Of a stretch of DNA of 64,000 nucleotides, positions 11,088-20,994 are shown piece after piece. The position numbers and the translations under genes were made by a program. Position 1 is the first letter of the stretch, and each line of letters starts with the position of its first letter. Source of the DNA: Penium margaritaceum (taxonomy: Eukaryota > Streptophyta > Zygnematophyceae > Desmidiales > Peniaceae); the NCBI GenBank assembly GCA_023375785.1, contig SZWC01001570.1:120312-184311 (forward strand). Reading direction: 5' to 3'. Under the pieces are notes generated by a model. It made no database searches. It saw nothing but the letters and a program-made list of their open reading frames with translations, and was not told the DNA's origin.

Positions 11088-11978
11088 TCATTGCGGCGCC
11101 ATTGCCGCACTTAGTTCATAGGTCGTGGAGACAGGAGTGCACAATGGTTTGCAGTCCTCCATGCCGTACCACTTCACCACCTCGGCCACGTATTTGGCCT
11201 GCCCCAGCTCAAGCATGCACGCCCTCCGGTTCCGTGTAATGCTCACCCCGAGGTGAAACTCCAGGTCCCCCATGTCCGACATCTGGAACCTGCTGCTCAG
11301 CTGCTCTTTCAGCTGCTGTAGGCTCGGCATGTCTGAGGAGCACAAGATCAGATCGTCCACATAGAGTGTGACAATCTGATGGAGCTTCTTGCTCTGCCGT
11401 ACGTACACGCTGTGATCTGCCTCACAGCACTTGAAGCCGAGTTATGCCATGAAGCTGTCCATCTGTTGGTACCAGCATCAGGGCAATTGGTTTAGCCCGT
11501 ACAAGGACTTCTGCAGCTTGCACACCTTGCCCTCCGGCGCATCCTCCTCATCCGGCACCTCCATGTAGATTTCCTTGTCGATGATGCCATTGAGGAAGGC
11601 CGTCTTTACGTCCATCTGGTGGAACTCCATGTCCTTCGCGGCTGCCACCGCAAGGATCGCCCGGATGCTTGTGAACTTGGCGACGGGGGCAAACGTCTCA
11701 TCGTAGTGCTCACCCTTACGCTGTACGTATCCCTTTGCCACGAGCCGTGCCTTGTACTTGTCAACCACATTTTCCTTCGTGAACTTAGTCTTGAAGACCC
11801 ACTTGGAGGCGATGACCTTTGCATCTTTCGGCCTGTCAACCAGTTGCCACGTGTCGTTTTCAGCAATGGACGCCAACTCCGACTTGATGGCGGCGTCCCA
11901 CTGCTTCCCCTCGGGCCGCGCAAGCGCCTCTTGCATGGCCGTCGGCTTTGTTGATGCAGCCAGCATGCACCGCGTCAT
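11088..11978 (-). pseudogene. Copia reverse transcriptase region (element 1)
   Basis: Two blocks of the Copia polymerase are legible. The upstream block (11478-11978) holds WVFKTKFTKENVVDKYKARL, a DETFAPVAKFTSIR motif and QMDVKTAFLNG, containing the first catalytic aspartate. The downstream block (11088-11408) holds the YVDD catalytic box followed by LILCSSD. These motifs assign the element to Copia rather than Gypsy. The region no longer forms one open frame. Confidence 0.9.
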
Positions 11979-12686
11979 GCCGATCCATCAACTGATGCCT
12001 GTGTTTAAACGCTTCCCCGCTCTCTGTTGCCTCCCGCTGCGGCGCGGCAGTCTTGGCGGCGTCTCGTCACTTTGTTGCGATCCTTCTGACTTAGCAAGCT
12101 CCGGTGAATCATCAAAGGGACGGCTTCCTGAGGGTTCCTCCCGCTCCGGTGAACCATCAACCGGACGGGCGACGCGTCCGGAGTACTCTTCTCTGACGCC
12201 CGACGCGAACTCCGCCGGGAGTGCGCGCTTCGGCACCCACGGTGCCTCCTTCGACGGATCATTCCGCCGGATCTCCAGCCCAGCTGCATTGTGGTCGGAG
12301 TCCTCCGCGTCGGCTGCTGCACCTGCTGCACCGCCGCACTCCGACGCCGCATCATCGACCTCCGTGTCCACCGGCTCCTCCTCATAGTCAAGGAGCTTGA
12401 ACCACTCCCCCTATTTTGGAGTTTTCCCGATGCTCATGTCTTTGCTGCTACTCTTGAAGCTTTGCTGCTCGGCGAACTCGACATCACGGGTGTGGATGAT
12501 CTCTTGCGTGCGCGGGTCCCAGAGCCGATATGTTCTTTGCACACTTTTGTAGCCAAGGAACAAGCACGGCTTTGCTCACGGTTCCAGCTTGCTGTCGCGT
12601 GGTTGCGCCGCCTGCACCATGGCGTGCGCCTTGCACCTGAACACCTTCAGGTGCGCCACGTTTGGCTTGCACCCGCTTCGAACCTC

Positions 12687-13340
12687 CTATGGCGTCTTCC
12701 AGCCGCCCTTACCCTTCAGCACTGCTGTTGGGGTAAGGTTGATGGTGTAGCTCGCTGTACACACAGCCTCCGCCCAGAACCCTCGCGACAACCCCGCATC
12801 AACGAGCATGATTCGCACCATGTTGAGCAGCGTCTGGTCCGCCCGCTCCGCCACTCTGTTCGACTGTGGCAAGTACGGCGTAGTGGGTTCCCACTTGATG
12901 CCCTGCTGCTTCATCCACCCGCTACAGCCCACGTACTCTTCGCCATTGTCGCTGCATAGCACTCTGACCTTCTAGACAGTCTGCCTCTCCACCGTTGCGA
13001 CATACTCCTTCAGCTGGTCTAGGACCTCGCCCTTCCGCTTCATGAAGTACACGTAGAGCTTCCTACTGTAGTCATAAATGAAGGTGACAAAGCATCTCAA
13101 GCTGCTGTTTGATGGCGTTTTCAACGGTCTGCACACATCGCTATGCACGACCTCCAGCAGGTCCTTTGCGCGGGCCTCATTCTCGTTGAACGGCTTGTGC
13201 CGCGCCCTGTCCAAAATGCAAGGCTCGCACTTTTTGTACGTTGCTACATCTACTGCCGCGTCTCCACCGTTGATGACGAGGCCGCGCACCATGTCGCGCT
13301 TTGCCATCTCTTTAACGGTTGCGGGCACCAAATGCCCCAA
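12687..13340 (-). pseudogene. Copia integrase region (element 1)
   Basis: The DDE integrase core is recognisable: the first aspartate in LLEVVHSDVC, the second in LCSDNGEEYVG, and the glutamate in SNRVAERADQTLLNM, followed by the FWAEAV segment typical of Copia integrases. Part of the zinc-binding domain (YKKCEPCILDRARHKPF) lies upstream. Integrase before reverse transcriptase is the diagnostic Copia order. The stretch 11979-12686 between this and the polymerase matches the variable, acidic and serine-rich linker of these polyproteins. Confidence 0.9.
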
Positions 13341-13343
13341 CCG

Positions 13344-14615
13344 TCAGTGCCAGAGCTTAAGATCAGGGCTTCCTCCCTTGGCCATATTGACAACGCGCTC
13401 CTGCGAGTCCACTGCGTCTGATGCCGCGGGGACCACCTTGGTCTCCACGATGTAGAGACCGCCCTCGCGCTTTGCCTCCAGCACGACTTCGCCGTCGCCG
13501 TCGATGCGCACCACTGCGCCTTTCCTGTGGAAGAGCATCTCATACCCCTTGTTTGTCAAGCGGAAGACACTCAGGATGTGAGCCAGGCCGGGGACGTGCT
13601 GCACATCACGGATTGTGCACAGCTCCTTCTTATCGCCCACCATGACTTCCACCTCCACGTCGCCTTGGCCGGCCGCCGGCTCGACTTTGTCGTTCGCGAC
13701 CACCATTGACTTGGAGGACTTCTCGTAGGTGACAATCCTCACCTTCTCGACTTGGGTGTGCTCCTTGGCCCCGGAATCCACGCACTGCCTGTTGGCCTTC
13801 TTGAGGAAGTGGTTCTTGTTGCCGTTGAGGGGCGACCTGCCCTTGCTAATTTTGCCACCGGTCTTCGCCTCCTCCGGGCACTCACGGGCCCAATGGCCCT
13901 CCTTGCCGCAGTTGCAGCACGCACCTTTCTTGGCGCCCTTCTTGCCGCCGCCCTTTCCGCCGCTTCCTCGGCCCCTGCTTCCACCACCACGTGTTTTGGT
14001 GACGAGGGCCGATGAGGAAGACGAGGACTCCCCGCAGCTCTGGCGCTGCGCCTCGTTGCGGATGTACTCTTCGACCGCGCCATAGGTGAGCTTGTCCTCC
14101 GACCATCCTCCAAGGACGGTGATGAGTGGACCCCAACTGTCAGGTAGGGCCATGAGGAGGGCCATCGCCTGCAGCTGCGTGTCGATCTTCCACCCCACAT
14201 CATTGCATTGCAAGGCGAGCGACTCGATCTGCTGCATGGCGGAGATGACATCATCTCCCTCCTCGATTCTCACCGTGAGGAGCCGCTTCATCGCGAAGAT
14301 TTTGTTCGCGAGCGACTTGGATTGGTGGATGGCACAGAGCTTTTGCCAAGCTTTGGCTACCAGCTTGTAGCCTTGGAAGTAGCCCCACTGCGACTCGGCC
14401 GTCCCGGAAACCAGGAGCATGAGCGCCTCCGTGTTCTTCTTTTCGAAGGCCTGCTTCTCCGCATCCGTAGCAGTCGCTTCTGTGAGCACCTCCTTTCCCA
14501 ACATGACATCCAGCAGCCCCTTATGCGAGAGGTGCAGTTCGAAGTGCCACCTCCATAGCCCGAAGTCCGGACCGCCCGCATACTTCTGAATGGGCTGCGT
14601 CTCCTTCTGCGCCAT
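13344..14615 (-). pseudogene. Copia gag-protease region (element 1)
   Basis: A 423-codon open segment begins MAQKETQPIQKYAGGPDFGL. The first 200 residues are a Copia gag domain, with LPDSWGPLITVLGG near its end. A serine-, glycine- and lysine-rich stretch follows, then a CCHC zinc knuckle (CCNCGKEGHWARECP) near residue 235 that would bind RNA. A protease-like CVDSGAKEHT follows, then the pre-integrase segment with GGLYIVETK and LKLWH. The start is chosen because gag begins shortly after the primer site at 14720-14734. This is the best-kept coding part of the element and closely resembles gag of element 3. Confidence 0.88.
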
Positions 14616-14719
14616 GTGCGCAGCTGCTACTCCGACGAGTTCTCATAACTTCACGGCGACGTCCAAGATGACGATCCCGTGCGCTGTGGAAGACGTGAAC
14701 GTTGGAGGCGTTCAGACCT

Positions 14720-14734
14720 GTGGGCCCATAAGCC
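14720..14734 (-). promoter_or_regulatory. Primer-binding site matching internal initiator tRNA-Met (element 1)
   Basis: The plus-strand sequence gtgggcccataagcc matches 14 of 15 bases of the anticodon arm of plant initiator tRNA-Met (gtgggcccataaccc). On the element's sense strand it lies two bases inside the 5' LTR, the primer-site position. This implies priming by a tRNA cut in the anticodon region, as known for Drosophila copia. Elements 2 and 3 have exact 15-base matches. Confidence 0.8.
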
Positions 14735-14736
14735 TT

Positions 14737-15720
14737 TGTCAGGATGAGATCTGCGTGGTGCGGTCCCGACGTTTTTCTGATCGTCTCTAGTGGTTCACGT
14801 CTACTGTTTTGGACGAATCTGAGACTGAGCGTGAGCTTTCTGGTCGCCTCACGCTATGTGAGTAGGAATTTAGAGACAGTCAGTTTGCGAAGGGAATAAT
14901 GTCGTTTTGCGTTAGTTTTTTAACATAGAAATGATCACAACATTTTTAGGGCTAGTCATGAGCTTTCCAACACACCAAACCGCGTGGGATTCGGCCAAGT
15001 GTAGCCCAAGTTATGCTTGCCAAAGCGCAGGTTTCACCCACCACAGAAACGCCTAACACCTCCATGGTGCGCACACGCCGTGGCGCCTCCGTTCACGTGC
15101 GAAGCGCCTTTCCCAAAGTGCAGATCCTCTTGCACGTGGTGTGGGGGTCTCCTGCACATTTTCCATGCACCCTACCCACTTTTGGGTCGAATTTGGTGAA
15201 GGGGTGTGACGAGGTTCGAAACCTGTCCGCGAACCTGCAGTCAGAATTTCGACCGAGTCCCCGAGTAACAAAACGTACTACTGAGTTTCGGACGCAGAGC
15301 CATGATTTTGGCTAAGTCCCTCAGTAACAACCTGCACTAATGGATCCGGTGGATGATCCGCCGGATCAGGTGGATCATCCACCGGACGCCTCGGCAGGCC
15401 TATCGGAGCGATTTCTCCAGATGGTAGTTTTGTTACTCGGTCCGGTCGATTATTGACCGGATTTCGAGCCGCAGCCTGCTCCAAGAGCCGCTGCACATAC
15501 CCCAAATTTGGAAGGCCATATCTCCCTAGATACTTGTCCGATTCCGGCAAAACAAATTCCACCGGATTAAGCCACACGTCAACGTTACGGGGCAATCCTT
15601 CATTTTAGGATCCGAGCAATCCGTGAGTGACCAGATCCGCCGGCGCGGAGTTTCCACTTTCTGGCGGCTCGTCAGCGCCTCACGGCACCGCACTTGGGCA
15701 TGCGGAGGGGCAATTTTTCA
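14737..15720 (-). repeat. Element 1 LTR (5' copy)
   Basis: About 984 bp. On the sense strand it runs from tgaaaaattgcccc to cctgaca, so it keeps TG...CA ends. It carries the 14-bp-arm hairpin at 15346-15385. Confidence 0.92.
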
Positions 15721-16843
15721 GCTATCATGACCAAAGAATTCCACTTTGTGTGGTCAACGTTGACAACCCATAACACGAGGCACAAATGAACAGAGTGGAA
15801 AACAATGGTTTGGGAATACAAGTTATCATCTAGCAAGTACAAAGACATTCATAAAGTAGTGATATGCTGTGGCTACCATACACAATGACCAATAACAGTA
15901 AGCATATGTCACTGACTATGACAAAAGAATTTCACTATGATAGGTCAATGTTGAAAACTCATGAAACAAGTCACAAATGGTCAGAGGGTAAAACAATGGT
16001 TTTGGAATACTTGTAATCAACTCGCAAGTACAAAGGCTTTCAATAAGTAGTGGTACAGTTTGGCTACCATGCAAAATCACCAACCAAATTAGGCATATGC
16101 CAGTGACCATGGGAAAACAACTTCACTATGGATGGTCAACGTTGACAACTCTCAACTCAAGTCACAAATGCTCTGAGGGGGGGAAAGGTTTGGAAATACT
16201 TGTTATCAACCAGCAAGTACAAAGACGTATAATAACTAGTGGCACGGTGTAACTAGAGTGTAAAATGACCAACCAAAGTAGGCATATGTTACAGATCATG
16301 ACCAAAGAATCTCACTGTGTGTGGTCAACGTCTACAACTCATAACACAAGTCACACATGGTCAGAGGGGGAAACAATGATTTGAGAACACTAGTTGTGGA
16401 CTAGCAAGTAGAAAGACCTCCTTTACATAGTGACACGGTGTGGCTACCATGCACAATGACCAACCAAAGTAGGCATATGTCACTGATCATGACCAACAAG
16501 TTACACTATGGGTGGTCAACGTTGACAACTAATAATTCAAGTGAAGAATGGTGAGAGGGAGACAATGGTTGGAAACACTACGTATCATCTGCCAATTGCA
16601 AAGAACTTCAATAAGTAATGGTAAGGTATGGCTACCATGCACAATGACTAACCAAAGTTGGTATACTGCACTGATCATGACCAAAGTACTTCACTATGTG
16701 TAGTCAACGATGAAAGCTCATGCTACGAATCACAAATGGTCATGGGGGACGTAATGGTTTGGGAACACTAGATATTGACTAGCAAGTACAAACACCTTTT
16801 ATAAGTAGAGGCAGGCTATGGCTACCATGCACAATGAAAAACC
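15721..16843 (+). repeat. 191-bp satellite array, third block
   Basis: About six further monomers continue the array past the Copia insertion; the phase at atcatgaccaaag resumes where the left flank stopped. The array ends at 16843 (atgcacaatgaaaaacc), where an LTR-B begins. Confidence 0.92.
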
Positions 16844-17370
16844 TGTTGGAATATTGAAGTCAACACTGACATAATCCCTCGGATAATCCAAGCTCTGAAT
16901 AAGGTTCAGGTTCCGTACCGAACCAACACGAACCACCTCGCCAACAGATTGTCGGTCACGATCGAGGACCCAGAGGTCAGCCGTCCCTAATAACTGCGAT
17001 CACGTCGTATCTGCGTTCGGCTAGCGGAAAAGAAGTTGTTGCTTTGTGTTTGTCCTGTTCTATGATATATTACCAAGGATGTTCATTCCCTCGAGGTTAA
17101 CCAGAGCAGTCTTCTTCACTATGTTCCCTTTTGGTTCTACGGATTCACCGCCTTGTCTTCGCCCCGCTCTCATTCAGTGCTCAATTCTCTGCCTCTGATC
17201 TCCACCTTCTAGCAAAACTCAGTCCTCTCTCATACTTACTAAGCCACCTGCCACCTCTCACTTTCTGACTAGCTCCCAGCTCCGCTCAGCTCCTCTACAC
17301 AAAGCTACATATCTCACTGCTTCTACATGCTTCTGCCGCTGGTCATCCGACCCTCTCCAATCTTCTGACA
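16844..17370 (+). repeat. LTR of family LTR-B (plus strand)
   Basis: About 527 bp from tgttggaatattgaag to tcttctgaca. It aligns to the LTRs at 31000-31622 and 34181-34792 in reverse orientation; shared landmarks are the tgaagtcaacactga start, ggatgttcattccctcgagg and the agaag-type end. No internal region follows, so it is a solo or truncated LTR. The left flank is 191-bp satellite and the right flank is reverse-oriented 20-bp repeat, with no matching target duplication. Confidence 0.8.
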
Positions 17371-17477
17371 TCTCTGGCTTGCTCCACCTTTCTCTAGCTT
17401 GCTTGACCGATCTCTGGCTTGCTCCACCTTTCTCTGGCCTGCTCCACTTTTCTTTGGCTTGCTCTACCTTTCCCTGG
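17371..17477 (-). repeat. 20-bp minisatellite, reverse orientation
   Basis: About five units of ttgctccacctttctctggc, the reverse complement of the unit in all later arrays. This is the only stretch of the 20-bp repeat in this orientation in the window, and it ends at the N gap. Confidence 0.85.
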
Positions 17478-17689
17478 NNNNNNNNNNNNNNNNNNNNNNN
17501 NNNNNNNNNNNNNNNNNNNNNNNNNNNNNNNNNNNNNNNNNNNNNNNNNNNNNNNNNNNNNNNNNNNNNNNNNNNNNNNNNNNNNNNNNNNNNNNNNNNN
17601 NNNNNNNNNNNNNNNNNNNNNNNNNNNNNNNNNNNNNNNNNNNNNNNNNNNNNNNNNNNNNNNNNNNNNNNNNNNNNNNNNNNNNNNNN
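17478..17689. other. Assembly gap (212 N)
   Basis: Undetermined bases. The 20-bp repeat switches orientation somewhere inside the gap. Confidence 1.
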
Positions 17690-18012
17690 AGAAAGGTGGA
17701 GCAAGCTCGGCAAACGTGGAGTAAGCGAGAGAAATGTGGAGCAAGGCAAAGAAAGGTGGAGCAAGCCAATGAGAGGTGGAACAAGCCAGAGGAAAGTGGA
17801 GCAAGACAGTGAATGGTGGAGCAAGCCAGAGAATGGTGGAGCAAGTGAGAGAACGGTAGAGCAAGCCAATGGAAGTTGGAGCAAGCCAAAGAAAGGTGGA
17901 GAAAGCCAGAGAAAGGTGGAGCGAGCCAAAGAAAGGTGGAGCAGGCCAGAGAAAGGTGGAGCAAGCCAGAGATTGCTCAAACAATCCAGAGAAAGGTGGA
18001 GCAAGCCAGAGA
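17690..18012 (+). repeat. 20-bp minisatellite, plus orientation
   Basis: About 16 units of the ggtggagcaagccagagaaa type between the gap and an inverted LTR-B fragment. Confidence 0.9.
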
Positions 18013-18346
18013 TATTAGAAGAATGGAGTGGGTCAGATGAAAAGTGGCAGAAGCAGGTAGAAGCAGTCAGATGTGTAGCTTTGTGTAGAGGAGTTGAGCG
18101 GATCTGGGAGTTAGTCAGAAAGTGAGAGGTGGTAGGTGGCTTAGGAAGTATGAGAGAGGAAAAAGTTTGGCAAGAAGGTTGAGATGAGAGGCAAAGAGTT
18201 GAGCACTGAGTCAGAGCAGAGTGGTGCTAAGGACTTGGATTGACTCACGAGAAAGGCTGAGTGAAAGATGAGAAGGGAGAAGACACGGCGGCAAACCTGC
18301 AGAACCAAAAGGGAAAACAGCGAAGAAGACTCTTCTGGTTAACCAA
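18013..18346 (-). repeat. LTR-B fragment, minus strand
   Basis: About 334 bp matching, as reverse complement, the 3' two-thirds of the LTR at 16844-17370 with roughly 12% difference. With that copy it forms a large inverted repeat around the gap. It stops at ggttaacc, where the 20-bp array resumes. Confidence 0.8.
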
Positions 18347-19560
18347 GCCAGAGAACTGTGGAGCAAGTCAGAAATGGTGGTTAGCCGAAGAACAGTGAGC
18401 AAAGCCGTAAACAGGTGGAGCAAGCCAGAGAAAGGTGGACCAAACCAGAGAACGGTACAGCAAGCCAGAGAAAAGTGGAGCAAGCAAGAGAACGGTGGAG
18501 CAAGCCAGCCAATGGTGGAGTGAGCCAGAAAAATGTGGAGCAAGCCAAAGAAAGATGAAGCAAGCCAGAGAAAGGTGGATCAGGCAAGAGAATGGAGGAG
18601 CAAGCCAGAAAAAGGTAGAGCAAGCCAGGAAACGGTGGAGCAAGTCAGAGAACGGTGGAGCAAGCCAGAGAATGGTGGAGCAAGCCAGAGAATGGTTGAG
18701 CAAGGGAGAGGAAGGCAGAGAAAGCCAGAGAATGGTGGAGTAGGCCAGAAAAAGGTGGAGCAGGCCAGAGAAAGGTGGGACAAGCCAGAGAAAGGTGGAG
18801 CAAGCCAGAGAAAGGTGGAGCAAGCCAGAGAATGGTGGAGTAGGCCAGAAAAAGGTGGAGCAGGCCAGAGAAAGGTGGGACAAGCCAGAGAAAGGTGGAG
18901 CAAGCCAGAGAAAGGTGGAGCAAGCCAGAGAATGGTGGAGCAAGCCAGATAAAGGTGAAGCATACCAAAGAAAGATGGAGCAAGCCAGGGAAAGGTTGAG
19001 CAAGCCAGAGAAAGGTGGAGCAGGCAAGGGAAAGGTGGAACAGCCAGAAAAAGGTGGAACAAGCCAGAGAAAGGTGGAGCAAGCCAGGGAAAGGTGGAGC
19101 AAGCTAGAGAAAGGTAAAGCAAGCCAGAGGAAGGTGGAGCAAGCCAGAGAAAGATGGAGCAAACCAGGGAAAGGTGGAGCAAGCCTGAGAACGGTGGAGC
19201 AAACCAGAGAAAGGTCAAGCAAGCCAGAGAAAGATGGAGCAAGCCAGAGAACAGTGGAGCAAGCCAGATAATGGTGGAGCAAGTCGGAGTACGTTGGAGC
19301 AAGCCAGAGAACGGTGGAGGAAGCCGGAGAATGGTGGAGCAGGCCAGAGAATGGTGGTGTAAGACAGAGAACTGTGGAGCAAGGAAGAGAAAGGTGGAGC
19401 AAGCTAGAAAAAGGTGGAGCAAGCCAGAGAAAGGTGAAGCAAGGAAGAGAAAGGTGGAGAAAGCCTAAGAAAGGTGGAGCAGGCAAGAGAAGGGTGGAGC
19501 ATGCACGAGAATGGTGGAGCACACCAGAGAAAGGTAGAGCAAGCCAGAGAACGGTGGAGC

Positions 19561-20700
19561 AAGCCAGAGAACAGTGGAGCAAGCCAGAGAATTCTGGAGA
19601 AAACAAGAGTGCGGGGGAGCAAGCCAGAGAACAGTGGAGCAAGCCAGAGAATTCTGGAGAAAACAAGAGTGCGGGGGAGCAAGCCAGAGAACAGTGGAGC
19701 AAGCCAGAGAATTCTGGAGAAAACAAGAGTGCGGGGGAGCAAGCCAGAGAACAGTGGAGCAAGCCAGAGAATTCTGGAGAAAACAAGAGTGCGGGGGAGC
19801 AAGCCAGAGAACAGTGGAGCAAGCCAGAGAATTCTGGAGAAAACAAGAGTGCGGGGGAGCAAGCCAGAGAACAGTGGAGCAAGCCAGAGAATTCTGGAGA
19901 AAACAAGAGTGCGGGGGAGCAAGCCAGAGAACAGTGGAGCAAGCCAGAGAATTCTGGAGAAAACAAGAGTGCGGGGGAGCAAGCCAGAGAACAGTGGAGC
20001 AAGCCAGAGAATTCTGGAGAAAACAAGAGTGCGGGGGAGCAAGCCAGAGAACAGTGGAGCAAGCCAGAGAATTCTGGAGAAAACAAGAGTGCGGGGGAGC
20101 AAGCCAGAGAACAGTGGAGCAAGCCAGAGAATTCTGGAGAAAACAAGAGTGCGGGGGAGCAAGCCAGAGAACAGTGGAGCAAGCCAGAGAATTCTGGAGA
20201 AAACAAGAGTGCGGGGGAGCAAGCCAGAGAACAGTGGAGCAAGCCAGAGAATTCTGGAGAAAACAAGAGTGCGGGGGAGCAAGCCAGAGAACAGTGGAGC
20301 AAGCCAGAGAATTCTGGAGAAAACAAGAGTGCGGGGGAGCAAGCCAGAGAACAGTGGAGCAAGCCAGAGAATTCTGGAGAAAACAAGAGTGCGGGGGAGC
20401 AAGCCAGAGAACAGTGGAGCAAGCCAGAGAATTCTGGAGAAAACAAGAGTGCGGGGGAGCAAGCCAGAGAACAGTGGAGCAAGCCAGAGAATTCTGGAGA
20501 AAACAAGAGTGCGGGGGAGCAAGCCAGAGAACAGTGGAGCAAGCCAGAGAATTCTGGAGAAAACAAGAGTGCGGGGGAGCAAGCCAGAGAACAGTGGAGC
20601 AAGCCAGAGAATTCTGGAGAAAACAAGAGTGCGGGGGAGCAAGCCAGAGAACAGTGGAGCAAGCCAGAGAATTCTGGAGAAAACAAGAGTGCGGGGGAGC
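19561..20700 (+). repeat. 60-bp higher-order repeat, 19 identical copies
   Basis: Each copy is three diverged 20-bp units; landmarks are gagaattctggagaaaac and aagagtgcgggggagc. All 19 copies are identical base for base, while neighbouring units differ by 5-20%. One further copy of the distinctive portion occurs at about 22570-22640. The block is bracketed by a duplicated segment (19441-19535 and 20881-20975). Confidence 0.97.
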
Positions 20701-20994
20701 AAGCCAGAGAACAGTGGAGAAAGCAATAGAATGGTGGAGCAAGCAAGAGAATTGTGGAATAAGACAGAAAACGGTGGAGCAAGCCAGAGGAAGGTGGAGC
20801 AAGCCAGAGAATAGTGGAGCAAGCCAGAGAAAGGTGAAGCAAGCCCGAGAAAGGTGGAGCAAGCCAGAGAAAGGTGAAGCAAGGAAGAGAAAGGTGGAGA
20901 AAGCCTAAGAAAGGTGGAGCAGGCAAGAGAAGGGTGGAGCATGCACGAGAATGGTGGAGCACGCCAGAGAAAGGTAGAGCAAACCAGAGAACGG

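Larger units (their letters stand above)
9329..15720 (-). mobile_element. LTR retrotransposon, Copia family (element 1)
   Basis: A 6.4-kb minus-strand fossil inserted into the 191-bp satellite. Its parts are two LTRs, a primer site matching internal initiator tRNA-Met, and gag, protease, integrase, reverse transcriptase and RNase H regions in Copia order, then a polypurine tract. The pentamer atcat lies at 9324-9328 and again at 15724-15728. It is the likely target duplication, although three extra bases separate the right copy from the apparent LTR end. The LTRs differ by roughly 7-10% in stretches compared by eye, so the insertion is not recent. The coding region is broken in several places. 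Confidence 0.93.

Noticed and set aside
11619-12959. Plus-strand frames of 100-220 codons opposite the Copia coding region
   Set aside because: They are shadows of the minus-strand integrase and polymerase, which carry the recognisable motifs.
19561-20700. CRISPR-like array of regular direct repeats
   Set aside because: Repeats are directly adjacent without unique spacers, there are no cas genes, and the context is eukaryotic.
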